Assembly (NCBI GenBank): GCA_029207755.1
Contig: JARCOQ010000006.1
Span: 5,992,846-6,056,845 of the forward strand
Origin: Chamaea fasciata
Taxonomy: Eukaryota; Chordata; Aves; Passeriformes; Sylviidae
Length of the DNA: 64,000 nucleotides
Reading direction: 5' to 3'
The notes under the pieces were generated by a model, which did not search any database, was not told where the DNA came from, and worked only from the letters and a program-made list of their open reading frames with translations. Below, one piece after another: positions 9,323 through 20,700 of the stretch (the stretch's first letter is position 1; the number at the start of each line of letters is the position of its first letter). The translations under genes were made by a program, and so were the position numbers.

Positions 9323-9366
9323 ATGTCCTTCCGCCAGAGGAGCCCGCACGGCAGCACGAAGAGCAG
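9323..9366 (+). CDS. SLBP: SLBP coding exon 1
   Basis: ATG in a good context (GCC before it, G at -3), then [13 protein letters not shown], ending in phase 2 at CAG/GTAAGG. The serine/proline/basic start matches the family (human MACRPRSP). It lies inside the CpG island. Confidence 0.93.
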
Positions 9367-12300
9367 GTAAGGCCGCCGGGCTGAGGCGGGGGATGGCGGC
9401 GCCGGGCCTCGCTCCCCCGGTGCTCCCCGGCCCTCGCTCCCCGCCGTCCCGCGAGCGGAGTTCTCTCAGGGGGTGGGGATGGGGGTCGCAGAGCCCCCTC
9501 AGAGGGCCCGCAGCGAGTGGCGTCTCCTCCCTGCGTTCGTGGGGGTGAAATCGGTAAATAACCGCGGTCTCTGAAGAGGGTTAAAGCGCCAAAGCCCACC
9601 CGGGCGCTCATGTGTCGCTGTGTTTGTCCCCAGCCCGCAGCACCCCCCGCGCTGGGCCCAGGCGCGGAAACGCGGCGCCGATGGGAAGCGGCGGAGGCAG
9701 AACGAGCCCGAATCCTCCGCGCTTCAGGAAAACAAGCCCAGGGCTGAGGACAGCCGGCTGGACAGGTGAGCAGTGGTGATAATGGCAGCGACTTCCTGCT
9801 CTTTTGTTCACAGGAGCTGTTAAACTGACCCCTCTACTCCGTTTTCCAAGCCCTGCCTGTTTATCAATCGCTCATCAGCCATAAATAGCTGGTCTTAAAG
9901 GAGGAAAACGGATCGAGTGCAGTGCTCTTATCTTGGAGTCAGTTCTTAAGAGTCAACATTTTTCATTCTTACCTCTTGAAATACGTTCTTGATAATTTAT
10001 GTCCTATTTCATGCTGGTTTATTGCCATTTATCAAGAACTAATATTGTACAGGCCCATTATGTTTGTAAATACCGACTGTACAAGCAGTTGTGGTAAAAT
10101 TAAAAGAAATTACAAAAATTTAAATATCACATTTACAGTCTGAGCTGTTTATGCCACAGTCTCTTTAGTCACTTTGATCTTGGATGGGAGTTGTGGCCAA
10201 AGCCCAACTGATTGAATCAAGGTTTCTGATCTAAAACGTGGTAGGTGGTGCCCACTCATTTTCCTTTCCTGACAATTAGCAGGGAACACGTTGGTCAGTG
10301 GCTCAAGTTACACTGTCCAGACTATCCTATTAGTTGCTCAAACTAATTCCAGGAAGCATGGTTGAACAGCAGTACAAGGATGAAACTTTACAGGTAGTTT
10401 CAACGTAAATAAGCAGCACTTCTGTGTGTCTTCCAGTATTGAATTGTACAGGCAATGCTTCCTGGTTTCAGTTTGGATTGAGCTCTGAGTGAAATTGTTC
10501 TCTTCCTCTGCCTAAACTACTTTTTGGTTATGCCAATCCAACCATGTCAAATTAAAATTCTCAGAAGTAAAAAAGATCAGGATGGAGGTTGGGTCACCTC
10601 GATAATCACAGCACAGGTGCAGAATCAAACAAAGTATAAAAAAGTGCATCACAGTGTTGGGGAAAAAGCTCAGGAGTTGGGACCAATGAGGATTCTACTG
10701 TTTGCTCTCTACACAGGAGAACAGTAACTGAACATGGCTTGTGTTCTCTGCAAATATAGAAATTGGTATAAACAAAAGTTAAAAATCCTTGGAGCTTGAA
10801 CAGATCTTTGCAGAGGGACCTGTACTGTTTGCTATGGATTTTTAATTTTGCTAAATTTCTAGCTGGGTTTCATTTAAAAAGAGCTTTTAGTTTGAATTTA
10901 ACAAAACATTCAAAGTTGTGCAAACCAATTTGGGAGCAGGGAGGGAGTTGGAGCTGGTTTTAGTGCAGATGGATCTAATTCCCTGACTCCAAGGGCCATG
11001 TTTGCACAGAATCCTGGAAAGGCTTCAGAGCATTTCCAGATCTACTGAAAAAGCTCTGCTCTGTAGGGTAGTTTTGAATTTTACTTAGGAAAAATTGGTC
11101 ATCAGGAAGACAGACCAGGAAACATGAAATAATCTGAATGCAGGCAGCAATAGATGTCTGGGAAGGGATATGACCTTATTCCCCTGCAAGAGTCTGAACC
11201 TGCTTGTGATGCTAATGGACTGCAGTAAAGTTGTTAAACCAGTTTGCAAAGTCATAGCAAATCTCAGTTTCCTAGCTGAAATAGGACATTTTTGTGCCTC
11301 TGCCTTCTCTACTAGGCATATATTTACATGGAGCAACTTCTGGTGCTATCGTGTAATTTTAATTTATTAGCTTTGCAACTTAATTCTGTGTTCCAGCTTT
11401 TATCTCTTACATACCTAATGAGCCTGCAGTCATCAAAGAGTAAATAATTGCTAAGTCATTTAGTGGAGTGAAAACAAGTGAGTAAATGAATAAAGTGGGT
11501 ATTTCATGTACCATTTTCTGAAGAACGTGAGCTGGAAGTTACTGAATGCATGGGCTCGGTTATCAAGCTACAGTGGTATGTTTCTATAGATACCCACATA
11601 AATTTTAAGAAAACCCAACACAAACCACACAACCTCAAGGTGAATCTCACAACTGATGCTTAATTTTACAGTGATAAAATTTTACTAGAACAAAAGGTTT
11701 TCACGGCCATTTTGAGTACTGTAAATAATTATGTTTATGGAATCAAGGTGTGACCAGGGGAGGTAAATACAATAATCCAGACTTTTAACACAGAGCCTTA
11801 ATTTGTTTTTCTTTCTAGTTTTACAACACCAGAAGGTCCTGGACCCCTTTCCCGGTGTTTAGACTGGGGAACTGCAGTGGAAGAAGATGAAATGAGGACC
11901 AGTGTTAACAAAGAAATTGCAAGGTACCCTTGGGTGTTTAGGATGAAGTGGTGAAAGGAAGGGAAATGGAAGTTGTCTTGTAGAATCTCTTTCAACTTGT
12001 ATTTTTAACTTCATCACTGTAGTAAAATCAGGCCAACCTTAGCCTCTTGTCTGCTGCTTTTAGATCAACTTTGGGTTAAGTCCTGCAGGAAGGTCATGGG
12101 TTACTCTCTGGAGATTGGATGTGTATCCCTAAATACCTCCCTTTTGGAAGAAGCTTTTCCTGAATCTCTTAGACTGAAATATTTAAAAAACCCTCTCACT
12201 AATGACTGTTTTTTCATGTCATTGCTATAAGAAGTTGCTTTAGGAAAAATAGCCAGGAAAAGAAAATCCTTGTATTTTTGTTGTATTTTAAGGGAAAACT

Positions 12301-15300
12301 GAAGCATCCATTTCATAGCAAAAAGGATTTTGCAGTGTCTTGGGTTGCTGCTGCTTTTCTGAGAAGTTAATTCAACTGTGAGCTGTGACAGTGCTGCCTT
12401 CATGTTCCTCTTTATGTATACAATTTCTTAAAACTGATTTGAATTCTTACAGACACAGAAGAAAACTCCTGATAAATGAATTTTCAAGAGAAAGGAAGTC
12501 CTCCTCAGGAAGGTAGGTTAAATTTCTATCTTAGCTAAGGAAAATCTTAAAAATAGAATTTTCATTGTTCAGTGTTGTTTGTTAAAACACACAGTTTAAA
12601 ATAGTTCATCTCAAGTTTGTTCCAACACCATGTGGTTTAGTAACACCCTGAGCATTTGTTTGAGAAGTTTTAACATGTTTATTTTATAACCTTTTACAAG
12701 TGGGTTTGTTTGAGTGCCAGTGGTTTTCTAGTAGTCCCAAACCTACAATGTTTTTTTTTTTTCTTCAGTTCTGATTCAAAGGAGTCCACGGTGACAGTAG
12801 AACTTGAGACAGATGAGGTGGTTTTGCTGAGAAGACAAAAACAGATAAACTATGGAAAAAACACGATTGCATATGATAGATACATTAAAGAAGTTCCCAG
12901 GTAAGCTGCTTGACTTTCTAGAAAACTAAATGTCCACCTGCAAGTCATACCTGTTCTTTATAAGCACATTAATGTATGAAAAGACATCTACAAATTAAAC
13001 AAAATTTTAAGACATTTTTGAACTGTTGGATCACACTAACAATCAACTGAGATGTGGTTTGAGGTTTTATTTTAATGAGTCTGTATATAAGAAATACCTC
13101 ATGCTGCTGAAATGGAAATGAAAATTCTTTTGGATGTGCTTGTGAATGAGAGGAAATGAAACTGCTCTTTGCTGTCAGTTTTCTAGTGAGTTAACTACCA
13201 GACAAAATGGGCTACAGTTGGTATTGAGTTTGGAATGAGGTTTTCAGACCTATGAATGATAATCCTTTTTATTATTATTTTTTATTATTATTATTTCATT
13301 TGACTTGAAATCAGAAAAACTAAGAAGTTTGTATGGAGCTGGCAAACCCCTGCTTGAGTGCTGGAGTTGCACATTGGTCTTTTCTCATAAATAATACAAT
13401 CAGTTAACATTAAAACTATGTTATGTATGTGTGAATAAAGCAGTGACAATTTTTTCATGTCTAATGTCTGAATAGATGCCATCGCATACCAGGAGTTCAT
13501 CCCAGAACTCCAAACAAATTTAAGAAGTACAGCCGTAGGTCATGGGACCAGCAAATTAAACTGTGGAAAGTTGCCCTGCATTCATGGGATCCTCCAACTG
13601 AAGGAGGATGTGATCTGCAGGAAATGTATGTACAGAGTATTTTAAGATACTTTTATAGTAATTATGATGTGAAGTCTCATGTTTGAGAAATAAACAGCAC
13701 CCCCAGAATAGTTCTTTTTGAGACAAGCCAGTTAATGCTGAATGTTTTCACTAATTATTAATCCACACTTAGTGCTGTTCAGTTCCTTTTCAATCAAAGT
13801 ATCCAGTGGCTTCCTGGTCCTTGCCCAGTGTCCTTGGAAGGGCATGCATACATATCCCTCACTTATTTAAAGGTGAAAGCAGAGCCAGTTTTGCATTGCT
13901 CTATAAGACAATCACCACACCATCTACATGAGCCAATTTCAAATTATCTGGTAGGAGCAGTGCTGGGGAGTTCTCACTAATGGCAGGTCTCCTAAATATT
14001 GGGGTTAAACCAACCCAGTATACAAGAACCTGCCTTACCCTTCTCACTTCCTAGTTCAAGAACAGTGGTATAAAAGGTTTTCTTCACCAGAGAGGGAGAA
14101 TTGTGAACTCATCCCAAGGTACCACCAAGCTCAAAGCATGGCTACAAGGTGTTCACAGTCCAAGCTCTGGAAGATGTAGAGTGATGCCCTAGTTATTTTC
14201 CTCTGTAGAAAGCAATACAGCTGATCAGCAACATGTGACACAAAACTGGCACTAGAGGATGAAGGGGACAAAGATGGAACTTAATTCCTCAGCAAGCAGT
14301 TTTGTGTTAATAAAGTATTTTTCCTTAATGGAGTCCTAATTTTAAAACTAGTGCAGAGCAACAAGATCTAAAGGCAAAGCTTCCTTTTAGCTTCCCTTTA
14401 CTTGCCATTGGTGTGAGGGGAGTTGGTACTTCAGCCAGAACCCTGCTGTGTGCATTGGTGTTAAAATACTACCTTCAGGTGCTGGGTCTGTGTGTAATGG
14501 ATATTAAATCTTTGCAAAACAGATGGATGAGAACCTTGTCTGGGGAAAAAAAAATCCTTCCTCTCCTGTAACATTTGTATTGGGGCATTGCTTGAGCACT
14601 GGGTTTTTGTCTTTTGAGATGCTGCAGTATTCAGTCTCAAGACTTTTAATTCAGTCCTTGGCCATTTTGGCAGTACTGAGCTGTCCTGCAGTTCTGTTTG
14701 CTCTCCCCAGTTTGCCACCACTGTCCCTGTGATCTCTGTAGATCTCTTTCTCTCCTCTGGCCATTTTTTTTTCATCTTAACATGGAAAAATCAAATTTGT
14801 TTTATGCTATATTCTTCTAAATGGTTTTACAGTTGTCCTGTTGACCTTGGTGAGATGGAGACAGAATCTGTTGAAAGCAATTCTACTGAATCTCAAACGA
14901 GCTGTCAAGATAATGATGTAAGCATGTCTGTCATTTGCATAACTATTTGATGATAATTGTTTCATTGCTTAGAATTATGTCCAGAGTAGTCAGAATACCT
15001 CACAGATCCCATCATCTACTTTGTTTAGGGACTGTTTATAAAGCTGATCAATCTTGAAATTCAGGTATTTTCCAGCTATAACCATTATCTGTCTGTAGTC
15101 TTGGGTTTAGAGAATTAGAACTTAAATGACCATCTTAAATTAAAAATGCCCCCTTTTTTCACAGTCTACAAAAGAAAATTTATCTGTTGAAAGCAAATCA
15201 GTTATGAACTGTAATGTACAGTTGAAATACTACTTTAGATTGCAATATCTAATGTTAAAATAGGGTGGAATTTTCTTTTCACACAGAAGTAGGCTCCTTT

Positions 15301-15748
15301 TGTGTCCAGAAAGCACTTGGTACAGCTGAACAGTAAAGATCTAGGAATGCTTTTCTTACTGGATTTGTTTTTCTAATATTAAATCCTTATAATGTTTTAA
15401 TGTTTGCATATAGAGGTCCATAGAACACTTGCAAGGTATCTTCAAATGTGGTTGGGTGGGCAGAAGCCTACATCTCTTGAATCCTAAGACTAGCATTGAA
15501 TTTTTATGGCCTTTGAAGCATTTGTAAACCTTTGTTATAGGGCTGTCTAAATGAATTACACAAGTTAATTGAATTACCTGTACCAATAACCTCTACTTAA
15601 CTAGTAATTATTAATTGCCTTTCCCTTCCAGGATACCTGTTCTGGTACTCCCACCAAAGTTAGACATGTTGGCTATCAAGCAGAAGGAGAATTTGACTTG
15701 GAAGTGTGTTTGAGTGAGCCACTGAAAGAATTTGATACTGTGAGTTAA
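9323..15748 (+). CDS. SLBP: SLBP, histone RNA hairpin-binding protein (complete, eight coding exons)
   Basis: SLBP binds the conserved 3' stem-loop of replication-dependent histone mRNAs. It serves U7 snRNP processing in the nucleus, then export, translation and degradation in the cytoplasm. Joining 9323-9366, 9634-9765, 11819-11923, 12453-12512, 12769-12900, 13476-13625, 14833-14917 and 15632-15748 gives 825 bases, or 274 aa plus stop (human 270 aa). All introns are GT-AG. Visible motifs: SFTTP at 59-63 (cyclin-dependent-kinase phosphodegron that ends SLBP stability after S phase); [15 protein letters not shown] at 71-85 (SLIP1-binding translation element); RRKLL at 96-100 (cyclin docking and nuclear localisation); the RNA-binding domain at about 133-208 with [13 protein letters not shown] at 169-172 and WDQQ at 181-184; and an acidic serine-rich tail ending [10 protein letters not shown]. 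The start was chosen because MSFRQRSP matches the family N-terminus and has G at -3. The frame is open upstream but has no ATG. There are no breaks and no missing key residues. Confidence 0.96.
9634..9765 (+). CDS. SLBP: SLBP coding exon 2
   Basis: Acceptor TTTGTCCCCAG, 132 bp, phase 2-2, donor CAG/GTGAGC. It encodes the basic, poorly conserved stretch [17 protein letters not shown] and then an acidic run ending EDSRLD. The W-x(3)-RKR-x-ADG pattern matches human SLBP. Confidence 0.94.
11819..11923 (+). CDS. SLBP: SLBP coding exon 3 (phosphodegron and SLIP1-binding element)
   Basis: Acceptor TTTCTAG, 105 bp, phase 2-2, donor AAG/GTACCC. It encodes [13 protein letters not shown], then [13 protein letters not shown], then [11 protein letters not shown] is the kinase-targeted pair that marks SLBP for destruction at the end of S phase in mammals. 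The tryptophan-acidic stretch is the known translation-activation element. A similar exon is found at 2294-2401. Confidence 0.96.
12453..12512 (+). CDS. SLBP: SLBP coding exon 4 (cyclin-docking/NLS)
   Basis: 60 bp, phase 2-2, donor AAG/GTAGGT. It encodes [19 protein letters not shown]. The RRKL motif is the cyclin-binding RxL and overlaps a basic nuclear localisation signal. Nearly identical to human ([18 protein letters not shown]). Confidence 0.96.
12769..12900 (+). CDS. SLBP: SLBP coding exon 5 (first half of RNA-binding domain)
   Basis: A 12-T tract and TTCTTCAG acceptor; 132 bp; phase 2-2; donor CAG/GTAAGC. It encodes [18 protein letters not shown], then [16 protein letters not shown], then [10 protein letters not shown], the first helix region of the RNA-binding domain. 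The tyrosine-rich YDRYIKEVP block is invariant in vertebrates. Confidence 0.97.
13476..13625 (+). CDS. SLBP: SLBP coding exon 6 (second half of RNA-binding domain)
   Basis: 150 bp, acceptor CTGAATAG, donor AAT/GTATGT. It encodes [24 protein letters not shown] and [14 protein letters not shown], then DLQE. The TPNK threonine is phosphorylated in the human protein and strengthens RNA binding. This is the exon that recurs at 68-217 and, decayed, at 4122-4239. Confidence 0.97.
14833..14917 (+). CDS. SLBP: SLBP coding exon 7
   Basis: 85 bp, acceptor GGTTTTACAG, donor GAT/GTAAGC. It encodes [16 protein letters not shown], then [12 protein letters not shown]. The PVDL block after DLQEI is kept as in human (HPVDLE). 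It enters in phase 2 and leaves in phase 0. Confidence 0.94.
15632..15748 (+). CDS. SLBP: SLBP coding exon 8, terminal
   Basis: Acceptor TTCCCTTCCAG. It encodes [16 protein letters not shown], then [14 protein letters not shown], then LKEFDTVS and TAA at 15746-15748. The SGTPTKVRH and EFDLExCLxEPL blocks match the human C-terminus, which ends FSAMS. The GTGAGT just before the stop looks like a donor, but the terminal position matches the family end, so it is read as coding. Confidence 0.94.
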   Translation, partial: DTCSGTPTKVRHVGYQAEGEFDLEVCLSEPLKEFDTVS

Positions 15749-16635
15749 ATAGTCTTGTGCAAGCTGTTTTAGAGAAAGTTCATTTTAAGTTTGGGAGGAG
15801 TTTCTTTTAAATTTGGGTGGTTAGTTTGATCCATAACCTGTTAATAGTAAGAAAGCTGAAGCAAAGTTGAAGACTGTTCTCAAAGCTGTGATTGTTCTAG
15901 ATATTCTCCAGACCAGACTTATGTAAAATTGCAATTAAGTTGACTTCTTGTTAACTTTTAATTTATGTATATCAGATTTCTTTTTATAAGACTTTTCAAT
16001 AGAAAAACTAGCCAAAGGCAGTGCTATCCTCTAGTAATTATAAATAGCACAGGAAGATCTTACCAATTTCGTCCCATTCCTTCCCCCACTTGTGAACATG
16101 ATTTCACCTGCAGATCAAGAGCCAGGTAGGGAGATACTTTTTTTTAATGTTACCTTGCTTTTACATCTGGCTCTTGTAAAACACCTGACCTGAAGTAATG
16201 CACATGGTGCTGAACCATATGGCTGATGAGTACTAGTAAACCCATCTGCTGCAGTTACTGTCAGATTAGCTACCTTACCTTAAAAAAAAAAAAAAAAAGC
16301 CTTTTTTGCAAAAATGTTTCAGAAACAATTGGAAGTTTAAGACTCAAAAAATTGGAGGTCAACATGGTAAAGTCTATGCAATAATGGTGGTGGTTTTTCA
16401 GAAGCAGTAGCCTTAATTTGAAATTTGTAAATAGTCATCAGTCATTCATTGATGCAGTCAAGAAAACAATGTCTAGGGAAAGTGCTTGATTCTTTCAGTT
16501 TTCTGGTTTTAAATGTAAAGCTGTTGTAAATGTTAACAACTGTACAGATGTTCTGCTGAGAGCAGTTCATGTTTCTATTGCCTTTGCATGGGATGTTGCT
16601 GGAAAATAAACAGAACTGCATTTACTTTTACATAT
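15749..16635 (+). other. SLBP: SLBP 3' UTR
   Basis: An AT-rich untranslated region of about 0.88 kb from the stop codon to just past the AATAAA at 16605. It contains a pure A run of about 16 at 16281-16298. Upstream there is no good AATAAA, so one main cleavage site is expected. The exact end is inferred. Confidence 0.65.
16605..16610 (+). promoter_or_regulatory. SLBP: SLBP poly(A) signal
   Basis: AATAAA lies about 860 bases after the SLBP stop codon. It is followed by CAGAACTGCA and then T-rich and GTGCTCTGTGG sequence, a normal downstream element. Confidence 0.7.
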
Positions 16636-17439
16636 GACTCTTCATTTCCTGCTAGCAGTGCTCTGTGGATAATGAAATGCAGGGACATTCTGAAAGCCAA
16701 GTGTCTGATATTGGTACTAAGCTAGGACATATCTGTGTTAGCACCATCCTCTGACTTTGAGGAGACTTTAAAATCTATTTACTTGGCCACTGGATTGGAT
16801 TTGAGACTATTTAGTTTACTAGATGTCCGTTAGCTGGTTGCCAAGTTTTGTTCTCTAGGGAAAACTGCTAGAAGAGCTGGCTGAACACTTAACTCTCCTT
16901 TACTAACAGGACATCTTTTACAGTCACCTCACGTGGTTTTATCACTTAAAATGGAATTTCTGGGTGTTGATGTTACACCCCTTAAACTCATCAACTCAAT
17001 GGAGTATCTTAGCTAGTAATATTGCTTACAGCTGTCTAATTTGTTAGGCACTTTTGAAATCAGGTAGCTTGATCCGATGGGGAAACTTCCAAGACAAAGC
17101 AATGGCATTGGGATGAGGTTGGAAGCTCTGACGTTAAGGAGACAACCTTCTTAACATGTATTTTTTCCAGAGAAGGCAACAAAATGGTAATTGCTTTCTG
17201 CCTGGACTGAGCACCCTCTGTCCTTCCCGGATTGCTTTTCTCATGTCACATTTTCTGGCCACCTTGTTCCTGATTGTTCTTAAGTATTTTTGGTGTGTCA
17301 GTCTGTAGCTGAGTATCAGAACTGCCAGTAGAATTGTTTTTTTTTTAAAAGAGGCTTTTCTATCCTACTGTAGCTACCCAAACAGGTTGGATCAGTGGGA
17401 TGTTCAGGAGGTTATTTAGAGGCTTCTGAGGGGTAAGGT

Positions 17440-17760
17440 AACTTACACCTGGTTTTGAAATAAGGAAGCACATGGGTTGGGACAGTCTCTTGAGCACAAT
17501 TGCAGGCTGGGGAATGAACAGATGGAAAAGGAGCCCTGAGGGGAAGGACCTGGGGACGTTGGTGGGTGGATGAGAAACTTGAAGTGACTCAGCCACGTGC
17601 ACTCACAGCTCAGAAAGCCAACTGTGTCCTGGGCTGCACCAAGAGCAGTGTTGCCACCAGGGCGAGGGAGGGGGCTCTTCTGTTCTGCTTTTGTGAGACC
17701 CCACCTTGAGTGCTGCATCCAGATCTGGGCTGGAATGTGGGGAAAAGATTGTGAAGAACA
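17440..17760 (+). mobile_element. CR1 LINE fragment, 3' part of the element body
   Basis: The + strand follows the CR1 non-LTR retrotransposon. Recognisable blocks are CACATGGGTTGGGACAG, CTGAGGGGAAGGACCTGGGG, GTTGGTGGGTGGATGAGAA, CAGAAAGCCAACTGTGTCCT, and GTGAGACCCCACCTTGAGTG. These encode the end of the reverse-transcriptase reading frame, here interrupted by stops, so the fragment is inert. The 3' tail is missing, and the 5' limit is approximate because of divergence. Confidence 0.85.
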
Positions 17761-17764
17761 CTAA

Positions 17765-20700
17765 TTCCTGGGCAGTGTTCAGGCAAACAACTGGGATGCA
17801 CTTGTCTGTTATAATGGAGCACACAAATAATTCTCCTCTGGCAAATGTCTTGAGATGCTTTTAAATTTCTGCAGAGTAACTTCTCAGTGGTTAGTCCATA
17901 ATCTGGCATATAATTTGAGATTAATCCAGCTAACATGCTACTACTCAGACAAGGTTCTCAGCACAGGCCTTGGGGTATGACCCTCCTGCATTGCCTGTGC
18001 CCTCCTGTACGTGACCCTGCCCTGCTGACATGGGTGTTGCTTCTCACTGTGCTCACTCACACTGTTCCATCTCTGCTCTATCCTGTCAGTGTGCTCTGTC
18101 ACTTCTGCTTCAGACTGTAAGGTTCTTTTTTTTTTTTTTTTAACTAGTTTACTCCTTGTTTTCCTGTGGTGTGCTCCAGCTTGCTTACAGATATCTTAAT
18201 TCTGTTGCTCTCATTAAAAGCAATCTGAGATGCTGTTCAGCTTTCAGTTCTGTCAACACATTCACCCAAGAACTAGGTGGGTATGATCCACACTAGAAAT
18301 GTAGCTGGTCTGTAGCTGGCTGTGAAACAGGCTCAGATTTGTTATTTTTCCTGAAGGAGCTGGCCATCCACAGTAATGTCTTCACTACAAAAACTTCCCT
18401 TTGTCTCAGTTACTTAGATCACTTAGTTTTTGTGGTTGGTATTTAAAAAGAGAACTCAGTTTGGATGTTTTTCCAAAGGTGCTGAACACCATATTGGAAA
18501 AAAAACCCGGAGTTTTTTGTGATAGAATTAAGCCCTCTAGTGGTTAAATGTGGGCAAACCCCATCCATTGAGGGCAGTATCTGGTAATAGAGGAATCTCA
18601 TGGAAAAACAATATCCATATGTTCAGTTGTGCATAGTTGCATGCAGTGGAGTTTGCTTCAGATGGAGAACAAGCAAGTACTGCTGTCAAATTTTAGCCTT
18701 ATTAGGTTAAATTCCTCTAAAAATAAAACTGAGCAGGTTGTTCTGTAGGCAGCAGAACCTGTCAACCCTGCTTTTTATAGACCTGTGCCTTCTGGTTTGT
18801 GTTTTTCTTACTCCCTTCACACCAAGCCCTGTCCCCTTTCAGCATCCTCATGCCATGGCTGGCTGACAGCAGTCGTGGCTGGGGCTCATTTGAAGCTCCA
18901 TCTGTTTTGGCTGGGCCATGGGTACACGTGTGTGGGTAGGGCGGCAAGCAGAACATTAAAGAGCTGAGCTGTCCCAGCTTGTCCTTCACTTGGCCATTAA
19001 CTGGGTCTTCCTTCATTACTCAGCTGCTGTCATAAACCATAAGGGAACATATTTACCTTTCTGCTCAGTGCTTGGAAAGCCAGTTAAAAAATTAGAGGCG
19101 ACAGGACAGAGATTTTGGAAAAGACTTGCCAGTACAACAATTTAATGCTCTGAGGAAGCCAAGCTAAACCCAGCTTTCTTCTAGGAATCCACTTTTAAGT
19201 CCAAAATACCATTCAAACATCTTTCTGTTCATGCAAGCATTTACTGAAATTATTTTCAGGATTATCTGCTTTATTGTGTTCCTGATGTAAATAAGAGCAT
19301 ATGGAGAGCAACTATGTATGACTGAGGATGGATCTGTGTGGAAACCTGGAGGATCAGGCACTTCTTTATCAAAACTGGGCTAGTAAAGGACCCCTTTTAA
19401 AAGCATTTTGATCTTACTAGAAGTTCTTGCTCTGCTGTGTTTTCTTTTATATGGTTTCTCATAATGTGAGAAGATTGGTTGCTAGCTGTTGGTTACTAAG
19501 TTTGAGTGCTTCCTGACAACTAGGGATGAATTTGCCAAAATATTATATAAATAGTTAAGAGATTGAAATTACTTTGTGAAGTGTCAAAAATCCATTTTAC
19601 TTTCAAGGAAAACAGTGTGGTTAGAATGTAATATATACACTTTAGTTAGAGAAGGTGGTAATGCTGAGCAGAATTTACTCCAGTTGTGCACTGTTTAGTT
19701 TTGTGGTGTCTGAGTAATACCTAAACACAAAACATGCAAGGAACCAAGGTTTAGCAGCTGCCACTACTGCCCCCCACCATATTTTTGGATTACCTGTCCT
19801 GTTTACTCTGAGCTTGTCACTTACCTCTTGGATTGTGTTCAAGCACAACAGAAAACTAATTCATCCAAAAAATGCTGATTCGTACACTCAAGAAATAACT
19901 TCACTTTGAGTGGAAATTTGGACCTTGTTCTAACCCACTTGGGTTAAAGTGGGGCCCAGCTGTCTGTGTTGGGACCTTTCTATCTATCCAAGTCTCTATT
20001 GAGAAAGTTTCTGGGAGGTACAGGAGTGGCTGTAATTATTAGCAAAAAACAACGTTCCCATTTGTGTTCCTTTAGAAAGAGGCTATTCCATTTCTGCTGA
20101 GAAATACTTTGTTTTCAGAAATATGAGTGCCATATAGAGATGAAGATTGGGGCCTGCTCTTTCATTCCACTTTCATGTGCTGGAATCAAAGATACTTTAG
20201 AGCACTGCAGAGGGCAGTAAAAGTGCATGTTTAATTACAGGCACACAAAAGGGAGCTCTGAGTTGCTTTACATTTGTTGTAAATGCCAGGAATCTAATTA
20301 TACTTACTGATTCTGACCTCAGGAGCAGCCCATAGTTCCAATAAAGCCCCTTCAAGTCTGTCATCTTTCACTGTTCTTCCCATTTCCAGTTTCACTTGAT
20401 CTTAAGCCCATTATTACAAGGAATGGAAGATAATAATAACTTTACAGGAGACAGAGGAAAAATGGACTTCAGGGGGGAGAAAAAGTCCTCCTGACAGACA
20501 GTACGAGCCTGCTTGCATTTAAAATCCTTAGTGATCTACAGTGGAAGTATCTGAAAATACTTATTTGTTTGAACTTCACTTTTGTGAAGAACAGAAAACT
20601 ATTTTTTTCCTGAGGAGTTGAGATTTCCCAGGGAAAATTAATTTCAGGATTTTATCCACTGCTGACTAGTTTCAGAACATTCCTGGATATTGAATCCACA

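Noticed and set aside
8997..9611. Long overlapping open frames on both strands in the SLBP CpG island
   Set aside because: GC-rich DNA has few stop codons. Only the 9323-9366 segment agrees with SLBP.
15737..15748. GTGAGT before the SLBP stop as a splice donor to a further exon
   Set aside because: Reading straight through gives FDTVS-stop, matching the family C-terminus (human FSAMS) in position and length, so it is coding.
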